A stretch of 64,000 nucleotides of DNA from Lepeophtheirus salmonis (taxonomy: Eukaryota > Arthropoda > Copepoda > Siphonostomatoida > Caligidae), in NCBI RefSeq assembly GCF_016086655.4, contig NC_052133.2, positions 9,942,301 to 10,006,300 on the forward strand. The letters are read 5' to 3'. The notes beneath the pieces were generated by a model. It saw only the letters and a list, made by a program, of their open reading frames with translations, did not search any database and was not told the origin of the DNA. The stretch's first letter is position 1, and each line of letters opens with the position of its first letter. Positions 11,410-23,068 of this stretch are shown one piece after another. The position numbers were made by a program, and so were the translations under genes.

Positions 11410-13370
11410 TTTGCCACTTCGGTTTATATCCTTGGTGTAGACTAAAGATTTAGTTAACTTAGATTTACTTTATCGATTATTTTCTAAAGAAAAAAAAAAG
11501 AAATATGCAATTTATGTTAATAAATTAGAAAATATGTATATCGCCATAATGTGCATATATTTTTCAAGTTTTGTAAGTATACAATAGGTAGGTACATATT
11601 ATATTTAGATTAAAGTACGTTTTTACTGAGATAAGATTACATCAACAAAGTTTATGTATTTCCCAAGTAGTTTACATTTAATCGATGTATCGATATAATC
11701 AAACTTTTGTGATCGTTGAAGAAATTTATTTTCAAATCTTCATTTTATGTACAAGAACATTAATATATAGAATAAAAGTAATACACTTATTTTGTGCAAT
11801 CATCTCAAGGCACTGTTAGAAAGCCCCCCCAGTTTTTATGTAATTTCAAAATGTCCTCCGAGGTTTTACATAATATAAATAGTGGCACCCTTGAATCCTC
11901 CCCCCTCCTGTCAAGGTTAAAAGCCATAATCGATCCATTGGTCAGGTATAACTTTATGCACTCCGTTACTTCCTTTAAATACTCTCGATATGTATTAGAT
12001 TTCACTATTATTATTATTTTTTGTAGGGGGTGGGGGGAGGTGTTAACCACAAGAATTATCAACGCTACAATATAATTACTCGTATATTAAATTATTATTT
12101 TTTGAATATAATAATTGGGCTAAAAATCCCGGGCTTTACAAGGAAAACACGCTTTTTTCGTTCAAAAATTTCCTTTTTTTAAATTATTTATTTATTTTAT
12201 AGAACGGAGTCGCCATAGCACTTTTCAAGCCATTACTTAGCCTAAACGGTATTATTTTTTATCTATAGGCACTGTAAAATTAAAACATAAATTTGTTTTG
12301 ATCCATTCTTTTGGAAATAAAAAAAGTACCGTCACACTTGTCTCAATAACTCACAAACTAAAGAAGAGATTGTCAAAAAATTTTGACAACTGTCTTTTGA
12401 ATGTTGCTACTAACTGATAAGGGGGTGAATGAATAATAAAATAATAACGCCATCTATGTATAAAGGCCGGGACTGCTCTGCCCATGTGTTGTAGCTTGTA
12501 TAATCAAATTGTACAAGTGTAATTTCTTCATCTTACAATACATTATTTCATTACAATATGGGTCCATATAATTATGTAATTATTATAAACTATTAATTGA
12601 TACTAACATTTTATTTTAATCTTTACAAATTACATGATTATTATGTATTTATGTGTAATAGAACTTTGGGTATTTGAACTTAATAATGTACCCCATAATA
12701 TCTATATTTCCGTAATTTGTATTAAAATAAAAGAAAAATTAGACCATTGATATATCGATCATCCATGGAATTTTTAATAATTGTATGGCCCTCATCTCAA
12801 ATACAGTAAATCTTTCATTTAAAATTATTCGTCTCATTTTTGGTTGAAACTTGTATAATTTGAAATTAAAATAAAATTTGATTTTGTTTTCTGAAGCGAA
12901 CAAAATTTTTGTATACTATTAATATGCTTTAATAGCTTAATATTTATGCAAAAATATTTTTCAATCAACAAATATTAAATTACTTTTAAAATATTAATTT
13001 TTGGAAACTTTTTGCTGATCAAAAAAAAAAAAAAAAAATTCAAAAACCAAAAAACCCTTAGTTGCACACAAAATCAGAAATTTTGGGTTATTAAGGTCAA
13101 TGTAATGTTAGTCGGAGTAAAGTCAATCAGGAACACACCTTCTCAATCCAAAAAGCAAAAAAAAAAAAAAAAAAAAGTTAAAACTTTATTGACAAGTGTT
13201 ATCTTCGTTGTGTAAAGAAATAAATTAGATTTGGCACACAAATGTATAGGATCTGATCCAACGAAGAAATATAATCATTTCTTGCTCAATCGCTTAAAAA
13301 TGCTCACTTAGTCTTTTTTGAGAAAAATGAATAATTTTGCCCCTTTTTATGTAAAAATTTCTCATTTTTC
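11410..13370. other. AT-rich stretch with poly-A tracts, no gene seen
   Basis: Overlapping frames on both strands at 11794-12075 are not recognised. Long adenine runs lie at 13021-13038 and 13158-13176. No transposase motif found. Confidence 0.4.
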
Positions 13371-13374
13371 TAAA

Positions 13375-13790
13375 GTGGTATAAAATAAATATAGAAAATT
13401 GGATTCTAGTTCGATAGGACAAAAGCGTTTGATGATATATTTCGATGGCAAATGAACTTGAAAAAACCTTCCGTTATTAGGCTCTCTTTATGGGCTATAA
13501 CTATGTATATGATGCAATTAGTGTTATGATTACTTGATTGGGTATGATAGGTAACCAGATTTTGATAACAGTCAATTTGTAGGAAGGGGAAATTTGGCAC
13601 AAAATTGACAGTTGAATAATCCCCCTTGAATTTTGCAACAAAGGATAAATACTTTTTCAATCAAATCGCAAAATATTAATTTGTCAATATAACATGGCTA
13701 TATTTATAAATAAATTTGGATAAATATTTCACAACACTAATTACTTTAAATTATCCTTATAATACTATATTTTCCCATAAAAACAAATTG
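13375..13790 (+). repeat. Dispersed repeat family B, copy 1
   Basis: Shares ordered blocks with 28213-28790: GGTATAAAATAAATA then AGAAAAT, AAACCTTCC then CTCTCTTT, TATGCAATTAG/ATGCAATCAGAG then TTATGAT, TGATTGG then TATG, CAGATT then GACAG, GGAAGG, ACA then AATTGAC, TTGAATAAT, TTGCAACAAA, TACTTTT. Beyond that AATTTGTCAATATAA and CTTTAAATTATCC/CTTTAAATTATTC also match. It has no open frame in common, so it looks non-coding. Confidence 0.5.
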
Positions 13791-13799
13791 TTCAATTTT

Positions 13800-14990
13800 G
13801 ATATTTTGTTCCCTCATTTTTCAAAAATTTGAGCAATCTTTTTCTCCTCATTTTGTGAAAAAAAAAAAAAAAAAAAAAAATGCTCAAAAATCCCAAGTCT
13901 ATTATTGAAGTATAATTTAATTCTCCCTACGTGAACAAGAATTTTCTCTACTCCATATTAAAGCAAAATTGCTCCAAATCTGTTTAAATAAATTTTATGG
14001 CCGGAACTTTTTTAGTATGCTCCACAAAGATCCATCATAATAAATTCTACTTTTTATGATTGTAAAAATGTATTTTCTGGAAATTGTTTGTAAATTTTTA
14101 ATTTTTTAATAAAGATTTGGTGAATGTGATTAATTTGTTCGGTTTTTATTAGTTCTTTTGCTTTTCCTTATCTTTTTTTTTCCAATTTAAAAAATGCATT
14201 TGCACGTCGAATATTTAAAATTCATCAATAATTAATGGAAGTATTCATCAAAAATAAGACTATAATAATCACAAATTTAATCTTGTTATAAAGAGTTTAA
14301 AAAAAAAATATAATTTGTATTCACGAGTGCAAAATATATGAAATAGTTAGGAAAATATTACAAATTTAAATAGCGTAATTTTGAGTCTACTTTTACCCCA
14401 TTTTTTTAAGTACGTAAAAATTTTTAAAGGAAATATTTCTTTATAAATGATAATATTTTATAAGGCTTTCTTTATTGTAGTGCCAATAGTATTTAAACAT
14501 TTGAAACTAGCAGTGTAAAGTATGTTTCTGTTGAAAATATTTGACTACCCTAAATATAAATTAAGCACAAATGTAGTTTTCTATTTAAAATTCATCCTTA
14601 AATATATACATAAGGTGGGACACTCCCTCCAAATCCCAAGTATAAAATATGTATCAACTCCCAGTTTTTCAGTAAGAAAAAGTTGTAATTTATGAAGTTA
14701 AGTATATGATACAAAAGAAAGCCACACCTACTCTTTGCGACTCTTTTTCTAAATTCCCATATGTCAGAAGTAGTTTTAGAAAGAAATTTAAATGAACAAT
14801 TCAATTCAATCCAATTTCTAGCCTTAATGATGGAATAAAACTGATAGTTGGTTTATGTCAATTTATTTTACTTTTTAAATAGGCGAAGTAAAAAGTACTG
14901 AGCGTTTTTTATTTTATTTTCACAATAAAATTAACATAATTAGGATTATCCGATTTAGATTAAATATGCAACATTTTGTTTGTTGACAGT
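13800..14990. other. AT-rich stretch, no gene seen
   Basis: A poly-A run at 13857-13880 and many short homopolymers. The minus frame at 14598-14804 has no recognisable motif. Confidence 0.4.
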
Positions 14991-15001
14991 CTTTGATTTT
15001 G

Positions 15002-15445
15002 AAAGCAATTTTGTTATTCTGCGATTGAAGAAATCTTCGTCCCTATTGGTAAAATACTTGAGCCGCTCATTTTTACAAGCCTCTATTGAGGCCAGTTTTG
15101 TATCATAAGGTAAACTTTGCAAATACTTGAAAAGGTAATAATCGCTTGGTGTTAGGTCTGGAATATACAGCAGGTCCGATAGAACCTCTTATTCCAGCCT
15201 TCGGAGCTTATCGTTAAAGATCTGTGTGGTTAAACGTTGTCTTGATAGAATACAACACCCTTGCCATTTTTGGTCGATCGCCTGTTTTAATTTGACCAGT
15301 TTTTGATGATATAAGTCCAAATTGATTGTTTTTCCTGTTGGGAGCAGCTCATAGTCAATGATTCTTTCCAATCCCACCAAACATTTCTTGACCTTTAATC
15401 CGTGCTTGGCTATTGTTTGCTTGACCGTGCTTTGATTTTTACAAA
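15002..15445 (-). pseudogene. Mariner transposase C-terminal relic
   Basis: On the minus strand the text runs from AKHGLKVKKCLVGLERIIDY through ELLPTGKTINLDLY and QKLVKLKQAI, then after a stop and shifts to IPDLTPSDYYLFKYLQSLP. This matches the mariner catalytic core: the 'W-x-x-x-G-x-I-x-Y-E-L-L-P-x-G-x-T-I-N' strand and the 'S/IPDLxPSDYxLF' block with the last catalytic Asp. The block with the second Asp ('HDNARPH') is destroyed by a frameshift around 15240. N-terminal helix-turn-helix parts are missing, so the relic is 5'-truncated. It lies just downstream, on the same strand, of the LINE relic at 15556-16875. Confidence 0.72.
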
Positions 15446-15555
15446 GAGGATAAAAAACGCAGAATAATGAAGCTAGAGTTGGGTATATCTTGTTTGTTTA
15501 GCTCCTAGATACACCACACCAGAACTCAATCTGGTATCAGCCGGTAGATGTTCAT

Positions 15556-15900
15556 TTATGAGTTTCTAATTTTATTATTATAAAATAGATCACAATTACA
15601 CAACATATTAAAAATCTTCAAAAGTTGCTCCTCCATTGATCTTTTCTTTTCCACAGACTCCAGAGCAAGTTCAGTCATTTCTTGCATTGTAGCCACAGTT
15701 ATAGATAAGATGAAATGGTGTTTCCTCATCTTCTTCACAGAGTCGACAGATCAGGCTCAGGGTCTTACCTATTTTAAAAAGATGTCTATTAAGTTGTATG
15801 TGGCCACTAACCATATCAACTATACTATAGATTTGATGTATCTTGTATTTGTCTACCAGATCTGTTGAGACCAAAATTGCCCCCTTGGATTAGGCTTATG
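15556..15900 (-). pseudogene. LINE ORF2 C-terminal end with CCHC zinc finger
   Basis: The frame on the minus strand has YKIHQIYSIVDMVSGHIQLN, then RHLFKIGKTLSLICRLCEED and ETPFHLIYNC. The pattern SGHxxLNxHLxKxG followed by C-x2-C-x8-H-x4-C is the typical tail after the reverse transcriptase and RNase H regions of R1/jockey-like LINE ORF2 proteins. After a shift near 15690 the frame goes on as ELALESVEKKRSMEEQLLK to a stop near 15556. Upstream it joins almost directly to the ORF2 start at 15929-16120, so the central part of ORF2 is gone. Confidence 0.65.
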
Positions 15901-15928
15901 AATTACAAAAGCTGATTGTATTGTAAAA

Positions 15929-16120
15929 TTAGCAACATTTGATTAACGGGGGTTCAGTTGCCATTATCAAACAGCTATCCCTACCTAGTAGTCTTTGATT
16001 TAATTCAGTAGTGCAAGAAGTCCTTTTTCCCATATTTATTTGAATACACCTCACTATTCCACAAGCGGGAGCATTAGGTGTCGCTATATTGGTATCAATA
16101 TTTAAGATATTGGACTCCAT
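15929..16120 (-). pseudogene. LINE ORF2 N-terminal start of endonuclease
   Basis: From an ATG at 16120 the frame reads MESNILNIDTNIATPNAPAC, then CIQINMGKRTSCTTELNQR and CLIMATEPPL. This corresponds to the first strand and helix of an AP-type endonuclease of a LINE, with the catalytic Asn in 'IQINMG' and the catalytic Glu in 'ATEPP'. The frame stops soon after, at a junction near 15925 where about 2.5 kb expected for the rest of the endonuclease, reverse transcriptase and RNase H are missing. ORF1 ends 38 bases upstream, the normal LINE gene order. Confidence 0.6.
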
Positions 16121-16158
16121 TCTTTGACCTTCTGTGGATTTTTTTAAATTTATTTATA

Positions 16159-16875
16159 TTACATGAGTTCATTAATATATTTCTTTGAACTGTTTAGAAG
16201 TTGGACAACTTCGTCCAATATACCTTGTTTCTTCTTTTTGACTTCCTTTTCACCTTTTATAGATGTATGACTTAAATTTTTGCTGTGAATTTTATTTGTC
16301 TCGTCCTGGTCAATAATACTCAACTCAGTATTATACTGGAGTGTAACTTTTTTCTCTTCCTCGTTACTTTGTTCTCTTTTCCTTTTCACATTGTTGTTGC
16401 GTCCCTCTCCAGTTACAGAGTCCTCACCAACCTTGATTTCGTCATGATGATGATGGTTTACTGCTAAGACTGTCACTGTGTTTTTTATCTCAGTATTCTC
16501 TTCATATGCACTGCTGTGAGTATTGTCTCAGTTTCAATTCCTTTTTCCATATTATTTTCGTGTTCAGTCTTTTCATTTCTTCATCGGTGATATTTTCCGA
16601 GAATGGACTATTTTCATTAGTTTTAAGTTTTTTTAAAATCCACCTCGTGTAATCTTTGTAACCTTTTGGGTGTTGATTACATTTAGTCTTTCCATGTCCA
16701 AAATTAAAGCAAATTGAACATTGCTTGATGGCATTTACAAATTCTATATGAGAGATCCTACCGTTTATGGGAAAGAACGTTGGAAGGTTTTTAAGTGAGC
16801 CCTTAACCAAGACGTGTAAGAAAGAGCTCAGTTGTTTTTGGAGATGGGTAAATTCGTTTTTACACTTGAAAAGAA
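16159..16875 (-). pseudogene. LINE ORF1 (gag-like, CCHC zinc knuckle), frameshifted
   Basis: Two overlapping minus frames form one broken ORF1. The first (about 16875-16502; no own ATG before 16810) has GSLKNLPTFFPINGRISHIE and then CSICFNFGHGKTKC, a complete C-x2-C-x4-H-x4-C zinc knuckle, followed by NQHPKGYKDYTRWILKKL. The second, in another frame (16476-16159), begins MTVLAVNHHHHDEIK and is rich in Lys and Glu, ending SSKKYINELM. A single frameshift around 16490 separates them. The protein would bind LINE RNA. It is now broken, and its partner ORF2 is deleted internally. The N-terminus is missing. Confidence 0.6.
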
Positions 16876-17089
16876 ATTAATCAACTTCTGGGTATATCTC
16901 GCAAATAGTCGCCAATAGTTAATAGTCGATATAAATTTTTAACGTATCGAATACTATGACTATGTATTAGTAATAAATTATTACTAATAAAAAGAAAAAA
17001 AATACTTCAGTGCTTCTGATGCTGTGGTAGGCAAGCTCCCTTTTAGTTATAACGCAGGTTTGATTAGAGAGAGGGAGGGGGAAATTTAT

Positions 17090-17260
17090 ATTAAAAAAAT
17101 AAATTAGAAACTAGTGATAGCACCTGGCATTACTTGGAGTAATTAGGCGTCGGCTAATTAATAGTATAGGGGATAACTCGCCAAGAAATCCTCATTGTTA
17201 CTCTCCGTTTTTCATGAGCGCACTCTCACGTAACTACTAATATATATATATATATACGTT
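17090..17260. repeat. Dispersed repeat with TA microsatellite
   Basis: Contains ACCTGGCATTACTTGGAGTA, GGCGTCGGCTAATTA, CTCATTGTTACTCTCCG and a (TA)n run at 17238-17256. The first two words resemble 4721-4757 and the third resembles 11150 and, inverted, 35560. It seems to be a composite of the same short repeat family. Confidence 0.4.
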
Positions 17261-17394
17261 GGGATGACTGATGAATACTTTAGTCTTAAGATTACTCACT
17301 AATTAAAAAAATCATTATAACATGCCAGCGTTAAAATTTTATTCAAATCTGAACATGTACTTAAAATGTAATTGAATTATGTTATACAGGGGGG

Positions 17395-18190
17395 TTCAAA
17401 AGTCTTAACCCTCTTAGATTTGGCTTGTAAAATTTTGGCGGTAAAGTATATGAACTGCAATCTGATTGATTGTTATACAATCTGAGTTCAATTCCTCTCT
17501 TTTGATATAAAAAGTTGACCATTAAAGATATTTTTATTAGTCAAGATGCATCATCTAATAAAAGCAGTTTTCATCGTGCTGGCAAATCATCCCTTCAAAT
17601 TTATCTGATTTTTAGAGCTTCAATCAATCTCACCTCTGTTAAATATAACGTCAAAAAGATTTGAGCGACTGGAAATGTTGATGCTAAACCAAGAAGTCCA
17701 CTCGAATAACGTCTGCAATGTTAAATAAAAAATATACAAAAACCCCATCATATCAATGGCAAAAGGGCTAAGGAGATCAGTGTGTCAAAGATTTTGATGA
17801 ATTGAATAAGGACCTAGGGATGGATTCTCTGATGTTTCGTTACGGTCAAAATCTCACAGAAGATGAACGGATGAAATAGATTCAAAGAATTAAAACGTTA
17901 TTAGAACTTTGCCCGCCGTGAGAAAATGTCTTTGCGGATGAGAAGAAATGGGACCTGGATCAAAAATTAAACCGTCAAAACGACCAAATCTTAGCCTCAT
18001 CATCAAAATATGTTTCCTTGCACCAAAGAACAATTCTGAAACGTGTTAATAGTAAATACCTCTTTTTGTTTTTTATTCCGGAGGGCCTCCGTATCAAGAC
18101 GGTGACTACATTTTATATGTTTTGGATCCTGTGGTCCTTCTGTGGGTTAAAGCCAATTCCTCTAAAACAATTAAAGTTACTTTTCAGTAA
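17395..18190 (+). mobile_element. maT/mariner-like transposon relic with left terminal repeat
   Basis: TACAGGGGGGTTCAAAAGTC at 17395 looks like a Tc1/mariner left end beginning at a TA. Broken plus-strand frames then give the transposase in order: NQEVHSNNVC in the linker; GLRRSVCQRF; FRYGQNLTEDE (about 17835-17865); then ADEKKWDLDQKLNRQND at 17935-17985, which carries the first catalytic Asp and the 'DQKLNRQND' signature also seen as 'VDRSYNVQNDRW' in the intact-looking element at 23231-24034. After that IPEGLRIKTVT (about 18077-18110) fits the strand before the second Asp. No right end was located. There are at least ten stops or shifts, so this is an old insertion. Confidence 0.58.
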
Positions 18191-18639
18191 GATTTTTTTC
18201 ATTGGATAATACCCACGACATAATATAAAAATAATATTAATTTTAATCTATCAGAACAATTTAAAATAATAAACACAACCTAAAAACTTTTAAATGTAAC
18301 GGCTTTTATTGTACATCGTATACTATTTCTATTATATATTACATGTTATATTTTATGGAATAGAGCTGTACATATGCTAGTTTCGGAGTTATTTTGGGGC
18401 AGAAACTTTTTCTGGGACATGAAAAGTTTCTATTTATGTCAACTAACTTTAATGTTTTTGTTGTTTGTATTAATTATTATACTTTTTGTGTCACTTTCTT
18501 CATTAATTAATTAAATTTATACCATTGCCATTGGATTACAATAAATGACAATATAATTAATTTATAAAAAAAGATGCAGCTCCAAGGGGGGCTTAAAGAA
18601 AAAATCATTTTTGGGGAAAATCTATGTGGCCCTTGTTGA

Positions 18640-18943
18640 ATCCATATCTTAAACCCCCTCGATTAATTTATGTACGGTTATCTCGAGTCGAAGGTAAAAA
18701 TTCGTCAATATTTAAATTTGGAATATCTCTGTACCTCAATTCAGATGAAATGGTGGAAACTTCCCAAATCTATGGTGCGTGCAGCATGTGAATCATTTCA
18801 ATCAAGTCTAAGGGAGGTAGTTGATAAAGAAGGCATTAATAATAAAATATATTTTGTTAGAGTATTTTTCTCTACGATCAATCTATCACTCAAAATATAA
18901 AATTTAAAAAGATTTAAAACTTATGGTCAGCCCTGTACATAAG
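18640..18943 (+). mobile_element. maT/mariner-like transposase C-terminus with right terminal repeat
   Basis: The text PLD (stop) FMYGYLESKVKIRQYLNLEY covers the third catalytic Asp block ('NPLDYxxxGxLE'), with a nonsense codon directly after the Asp at 18662-18667. The frame then goes on with WWKLPKSMVRAACESFQSSL and REVVDKEG, the typical 'W..L....V..AC..F..RL..V...EG' tail of these transposases. Seventy bases later AACTTATGGTCAGCCCTGTA (18922-18941) is a good right terminal repeat ending in TA. No matching left end was found upstream, so only the 3' part remains. Confidence 0.62.
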
Positions 18944-18949
18944 AGACCA

Positions 18950-20285
18950 ATGACAAAAAACAAACAGAAAGACTGCTTTTGTTATATATACCCTTGTGCA
19001 TGTGTTTTTTTTCATTACTACATTATTATTTCTTATTTCAAAAATATTTATATGATTTACATCAAGGAACACTATATTCATTGCACAATGTATACACGCT
19101 TGTTACGATAGACACATGCCTGCAACATTTCATTAATAGGACTACATTTTTATTCCTTAGATAAAAATATGTCTATGATATAAATCATGGAGCACTACAT
19201 ACAGTGCACTTGGTGACTTGTTGTCATATATTCATACATGTAGACATTCATGCATCCAGAAAGGAAGAAATACAAACTTTGTTTTAACCAGACATGTAAG
19301 CGTTCTGCTATTTTTGCGTTTCGTTAAATCTTTCTTTTTTCGTTGAGGTATTATTTTCGTTCTGTTCCGCGTTCCCATTATAAGGTAGTACCAGGCTTGT
19401 ACAGTATACATACATACACTAGCGCGCTCGTTAAATGTAGCTCTACAGGGTTAAAAGAATAAAAAAGTCGGATACTACAAATGTTAAATTAAATTGAATG
19501 TAGAAAAACGAGAACGCTTTCATGTATTTCTGGGGGGCCAAATCTTTTTGTTTTTAAATGTCTATGGGAATCATAAAAAAATTAATCAAACTCAAATTCA
19601 AAACAATAAATGCCGACTAACATAATCATATCGATCTTCCCTTAATCCCATATGTAAATATTGATGAATGAAGTCATGATTAATTATTAAAATCTATTAT
19701 AAATAACTTTTGACCAACTTTTAATAGTACTGAGTCATTGTAACAAAATTGCATGTTTGTAGCACGTCAACCAAAAGGGAAAGAATAATAATTTTTGTCA
19801 AAATTGAACATAGGGAATACATTTTACAACTACTGATTGTTAATTCAATGAACAAATGATTTTGATGAATCCTTTGGAGGCGCTAATTGTAGTTAAAGTA
19901 GCCAAAATCCACTGCACTCTCAATGTATAGTCGTACTTCTATCACCTATTGGAACGGATCGCTAAAATCTGATTTTTAGATAGCGTTCAAAAAAAAAAAA
20001 AAATCCGTTTCTTTCATTAAACGCATGTTCCATGGAACGACGTTCAATTTTGATTTCGCTCACAAGCCTAGTTTTATAAATATAGATAAATAAAATATTA
20101 TAAAATTAAAATTGTCAAATTTCAAAGAATGGCGCTACTTGAAGATCTTTATTTTTCTCAGTTTCTATGCAAAATAAAAAGTTTAAAAACTAATAAATTG
20201 TAGCATCAGTAAAATTATAATTTAATCTGCAAAGATACATTGAAAATATATTATTAAACATCTTGAAAGGTGTCGTTATGGGGGC
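18950..20285. other. AT-rich stretch, no gene seen
   Basis: Short frames only. Words such as AGGTAGTACCAGGCTTGTACAG (19384) and GTTCCATGGAACGACGTTC (20027) may be pieces of non-autonomous elements, without partner ends. Confidence 0.35.
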
Positions 20286-20289
20286 TTGA

Positions 20290-20393
20290 ACAAAACGTAT
20301 ACATACAAAGCGTCGAATGGACAAACTCCCGAATAGCTTAAACATCGAATAGACAAAACGTCGACCGATAGAATGTCGACCGTAGAATATAAA
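20290..20393. repeat. Short degenerate tandem repeat (ACAAAACGTCGA-type)
   Basis: Six to seven diverged units of about 15-17 bp: ACAAAACGTATACA, ACAAAGCGTCGAATGG, ACAAACTCCCGAATAG, AACATCGAATAG, ACAAAACGTCGACCG, AGAATGTCGACCG. No coding meaning. Confidence 0.5.
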
Positions 20394-20399
20394 ATAAGG

Positions 20400-20850
20400 G
20401 CCTCCTTCAAATGGTGTTAAGATATATCATTCGTACATTTCCCGACTGAAACATATCCCCACCATAATTTAATTCAAAACATATTTTACCTTATCATTTA
20501 ATATAATTAGTTGATTAAGTTATTACTTAGGAAATGACTTAAAAGGGTAGGGGTTTCCAAATAAAATCTGCTTTTAATTATCCGATTTGGACAAACAGTG
20601 GCAATTTTTCTTTCTTTTTGCGTTACATTATATCTGATGGCACCAGTTTTAGCTCTCTAGAATAATTATTAACTACACAAATAAAAACTATAGAGATTCA
20701 TTGAAAGCCTGGATCTTGTAAAAAACCGAAAACTAATATTGCAAGGCAAAAATGTGCAATTAAGGCGACACCATTCATGAATATCTGGATGCACGTGTCA
20801 TAGCTTGCTGTGGTACACTCTACAATCAATAGGTTAATTGTTAATAGGGT
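20400..20850. other. Stretch without recognised feature
   Basis: The minus frame 20698-21030 overlaps the transposase relic on the opposite strand and is best read as its shadow. Confidence 0.4.
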
Positions 20851-20859
20851 TTTTGTCAG

Positions 20860-21205
20860 TGGGGTTTGTAGTCTCAAATGGCCATGCAATGCAACTAATT
20901 TGGTTTCCAAAAGGTTAACGCATAAGAAGTGCATATTAAATAGTAAAGGAGAGTCAAAGGTCCTTCCTGGGTGAGTAAGATTGTCCCAGACGGAAATTAC
21001 ATACTGCAACAGGACGAGGCCTCTGCTCACACGTCAGAAGGAAAATGTGTCTTATTGTTCTAAAAAAATGTGGCTTCCTTTAACCCAGATCTCTATCCTC
21101 TGCACTATAATTTTTGGCAACATATACAATATGCACAATCTATTTATACCACCACATTGGTGCGCTCTCTTGGGCAAACAAGGGCACTTAATCAGCTGAT
21201 GATAG
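20860..21205 (+). pseudogene. maT-like transposase catalytic-core relic
   Basis: Plus-strand frames give VVSNGHAMQLIWFPKG, then YILQQDEASAHTSE (about 20998-21040) and, after a shift, ASFNPDLYPLHYNFWQHIQY (21070-21130). 'LQQDEASAHTS' is the block of the second catalytic Asp (usual form QQDGAPAHT) and 'NPDLYPLHYNFWQHI' is the block of the third, in which the last Asp is changed to His. The N-terminal half is absent. It abuts another relic of the same superfamily that starts near 21240. Confidence 0.62.
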
Positions 21206-21239
21206 CTTGTTCAAACCTGCACCATGTTGGGAAAAAATG

Positions 21240-22205
21240 GAATCGATCGAAGTCGTTCTCCCAAATATTTGGAAAAGGTACAGATCCCTCTTAATAATTT
21301 GTACCGGGAGTGACAACATAACCTTTCCTCAAAATTTTGGGACTCAGTGAGACGATCGTTTGTATGTTTAGGAGGGAATTTGAGGTATCTAAAGGTGATT
21401 TTGAGGAACACGATAATGTGGGCTAATGTCAAAGGTTGAAGTGACTTTGCCAGGACGCCAGAAATTATAGCCACAATTCAACAAATCGTTAATAAGGATC
21501 CAGGGAACTGCGTCAGGTCAATTGCTTGCGAAGTTGGCCAGCCAGAGTCGCTGATCCGGCTTTGCATTAAAAAAAACTTCGTTAATCACAGTACAAAATC
21601 AGGAAAGGCTAGGATCTTGACAAAAAAGGCCCTGAGAAAGCGCATAAAGCACTCCCAAAAGCTCCTCAACCGTCTCAAAGACCCACTTCATGGATACATA
21701 CATTGGGTTTTCTAAGACAATTAAATTTTTTCCTGTACTAGGAGGTCAACAACCAACAGGTAGTTGAACGTCTACCCCAAGGTGTTGCCCCTCGTAATGC
21801 AGACGAAGTTCCCAACCCACACCATGGTGTTTGGGGGCGGGAGTTACCTCCAAAGACAATGTGAGGCCGTGAAGATCTGGATCTACACGTTTGCCAATTG
21901 GAGGCCTTACATGGGACAGCAAGACTCGGCTCCCTACAACACCTCGAAAAAAAATATCCAAAGGCTCCAATACAATTTTGACGACTTCATCTCGCCGGTT
22001 TTTTGGGCCTCCTAACTCACCGGATCTGAATCTGATGGTTTTTTTTTTAATGTGGGGTGTGATTAAATGACAAACTAACTGAACCCCATGTAACATCAAA
22101 GACAACCTTATTAGTTGGATGAAGTAGGAATTCCAGGATTTCCTAAGGGACCAAGCGGTGAATGATACTTGTAACTCATCTAAATCGCATCATTCAAGAC
22201 TTGCA
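21240..22205 (+). pseudogene. maT-like transposase relic, nearly full length but broken
   Basis: In order on the plus strand: KWNRSKSFSQIFGKGTDPS (about 21236-21292), then TPEIIATIQQIVNKDPGNCV with RSIACEVGQPESLIRLCIKK (21460-21575, second helix-turn-helix), ALRKRIKHSQKLLNRLKDPL, then PLVMQTKFPTHTMVFGGGSY (21786-21846), WRPYMGQQDSAPYNTSKKN (second catalytic Asp, 21900-21958) and FDDFISPVFWAS with PNSPDLN (third Asp region, about 22015-22035). The block with the first Asp (FFSDEKN) is lost near 21700 by stops and a deletion. The distance between the second Asp and the SPDLN block fits the DD37D-type maT group. Not functional. Confidence 0.66.
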
Positions 22206-22339
22206 ACTTGACTTTGACTTGATAGACTAAACTTGTGCTCAGTTGATACTCAACATCTATTCAATACTGAACTGAAGACAAGCCTTCACACTCAGATTCC
22301 TATATTATAATTATGGATGCAACTTTGTAAAGAAAAAAT

Positions 22340-22490
22340 GATCTCGAGGAGAAGGCAGCGGAGATACACTTGTTATTACAGAATTAAGACCCTTGTTACT
22401 ATAAGCTGCTTATTATATGATTGGTGGAGAGAAAATTAATTAGTGTAATTAAGAGGAGAATCTTCTACATTTATAATAGCATTAGGTCAG
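22340..22490 (+). repeat. Dispersed repeat family C, copy 3
   Basis: GAATTAAGACCCTTGTTACT, TAAGAGGAGAATCTTCTACA and AATAGCATTA match 4940-5040 in the same order. The ORF at 22421-22609 lies partly within this repeat and is not supported as a gene. Confidence 0.5.
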
Positions 22491-22659
22491 AAAAAATATC
22501 ATACATATATTTAAATTCATATGCAGAGGAGGATATTACATTTAAATCACAATATCTTGGCAAACCTGAGATTTTTGCATCTGAAAGTGGGTCCATAAGA
22601 GTAAGCTAACAAAATGGTATAAGTGCATATACAAAATCCTTGAGGTATACTCCTAATAC

Positions 22660-22925
22660 AAACGCTGGGGGGCAATTATTGTGTGCCTCTGTACCAGGTG
22701 CATTCTTGAGGAGATTATGGAGTTTACGAAGCTGCCCAAATAAACTATTTACAATGTTGCTAAGCTTTTGACAGACTCATGATAGTTCCAAGATAAAAAA
22801 AGCACTCCAGACTTCACGAGGCAAAAAAACAAAAACAAAATATGGCCTCCTATCTCACCTAATCTGAATCCCTTTGACTTTAATTCGTGGGGTGTCATGG
22901 AGAGCTAGTCCAATAAACGTAAATA
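22660..22925 (+). pseudogene. Internally deleted maT-like transposase relic
   Basis: ILEEIMEFTKLPKQTIYNVA followed by KLLTDS (about 22700-22780) is a transposase helix-turn-helix. About 60 bases later WPPISPNLNPFDFNSWGVME (about 22850-22910) is the block of the third catalytic Asp. Everything between, including the first two Asp, is gone. The EFTKL..YTVYKV-type helix is the same kind as the relic carried in each array unit (for example 36691-36790). Confidence 0.6.
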
Positions 22926-22952
22926 AAACACTGTTGACTCGTACCAGACTTC

Positions 22953-22990
22953 TACAGGGTGTCCACAATAAATTGGAACTATATTAAAAT
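22953..22990 (+). repeat. Left terminal inverted repeat of the maT-like element
   Basis: Begins TACAGGGTGTCCACAATAAA; pairs with 24183-24220. Confidence 0.85.
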
Positions 22991-23068
22991 TCAAACTGCT
23001 TTTTAAAAAGAGAATTTGGAGTGTATTTGATAATATGAAAAAGTTAGATAGGATATTAAACAATAAAT

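Noticed and set aside
12470..12540. CGCCATCTATG and GGCCGGGACTGCTCTGCCCA patch as a transposon end
   Set aside because: No partner end and no transposase text nearby.
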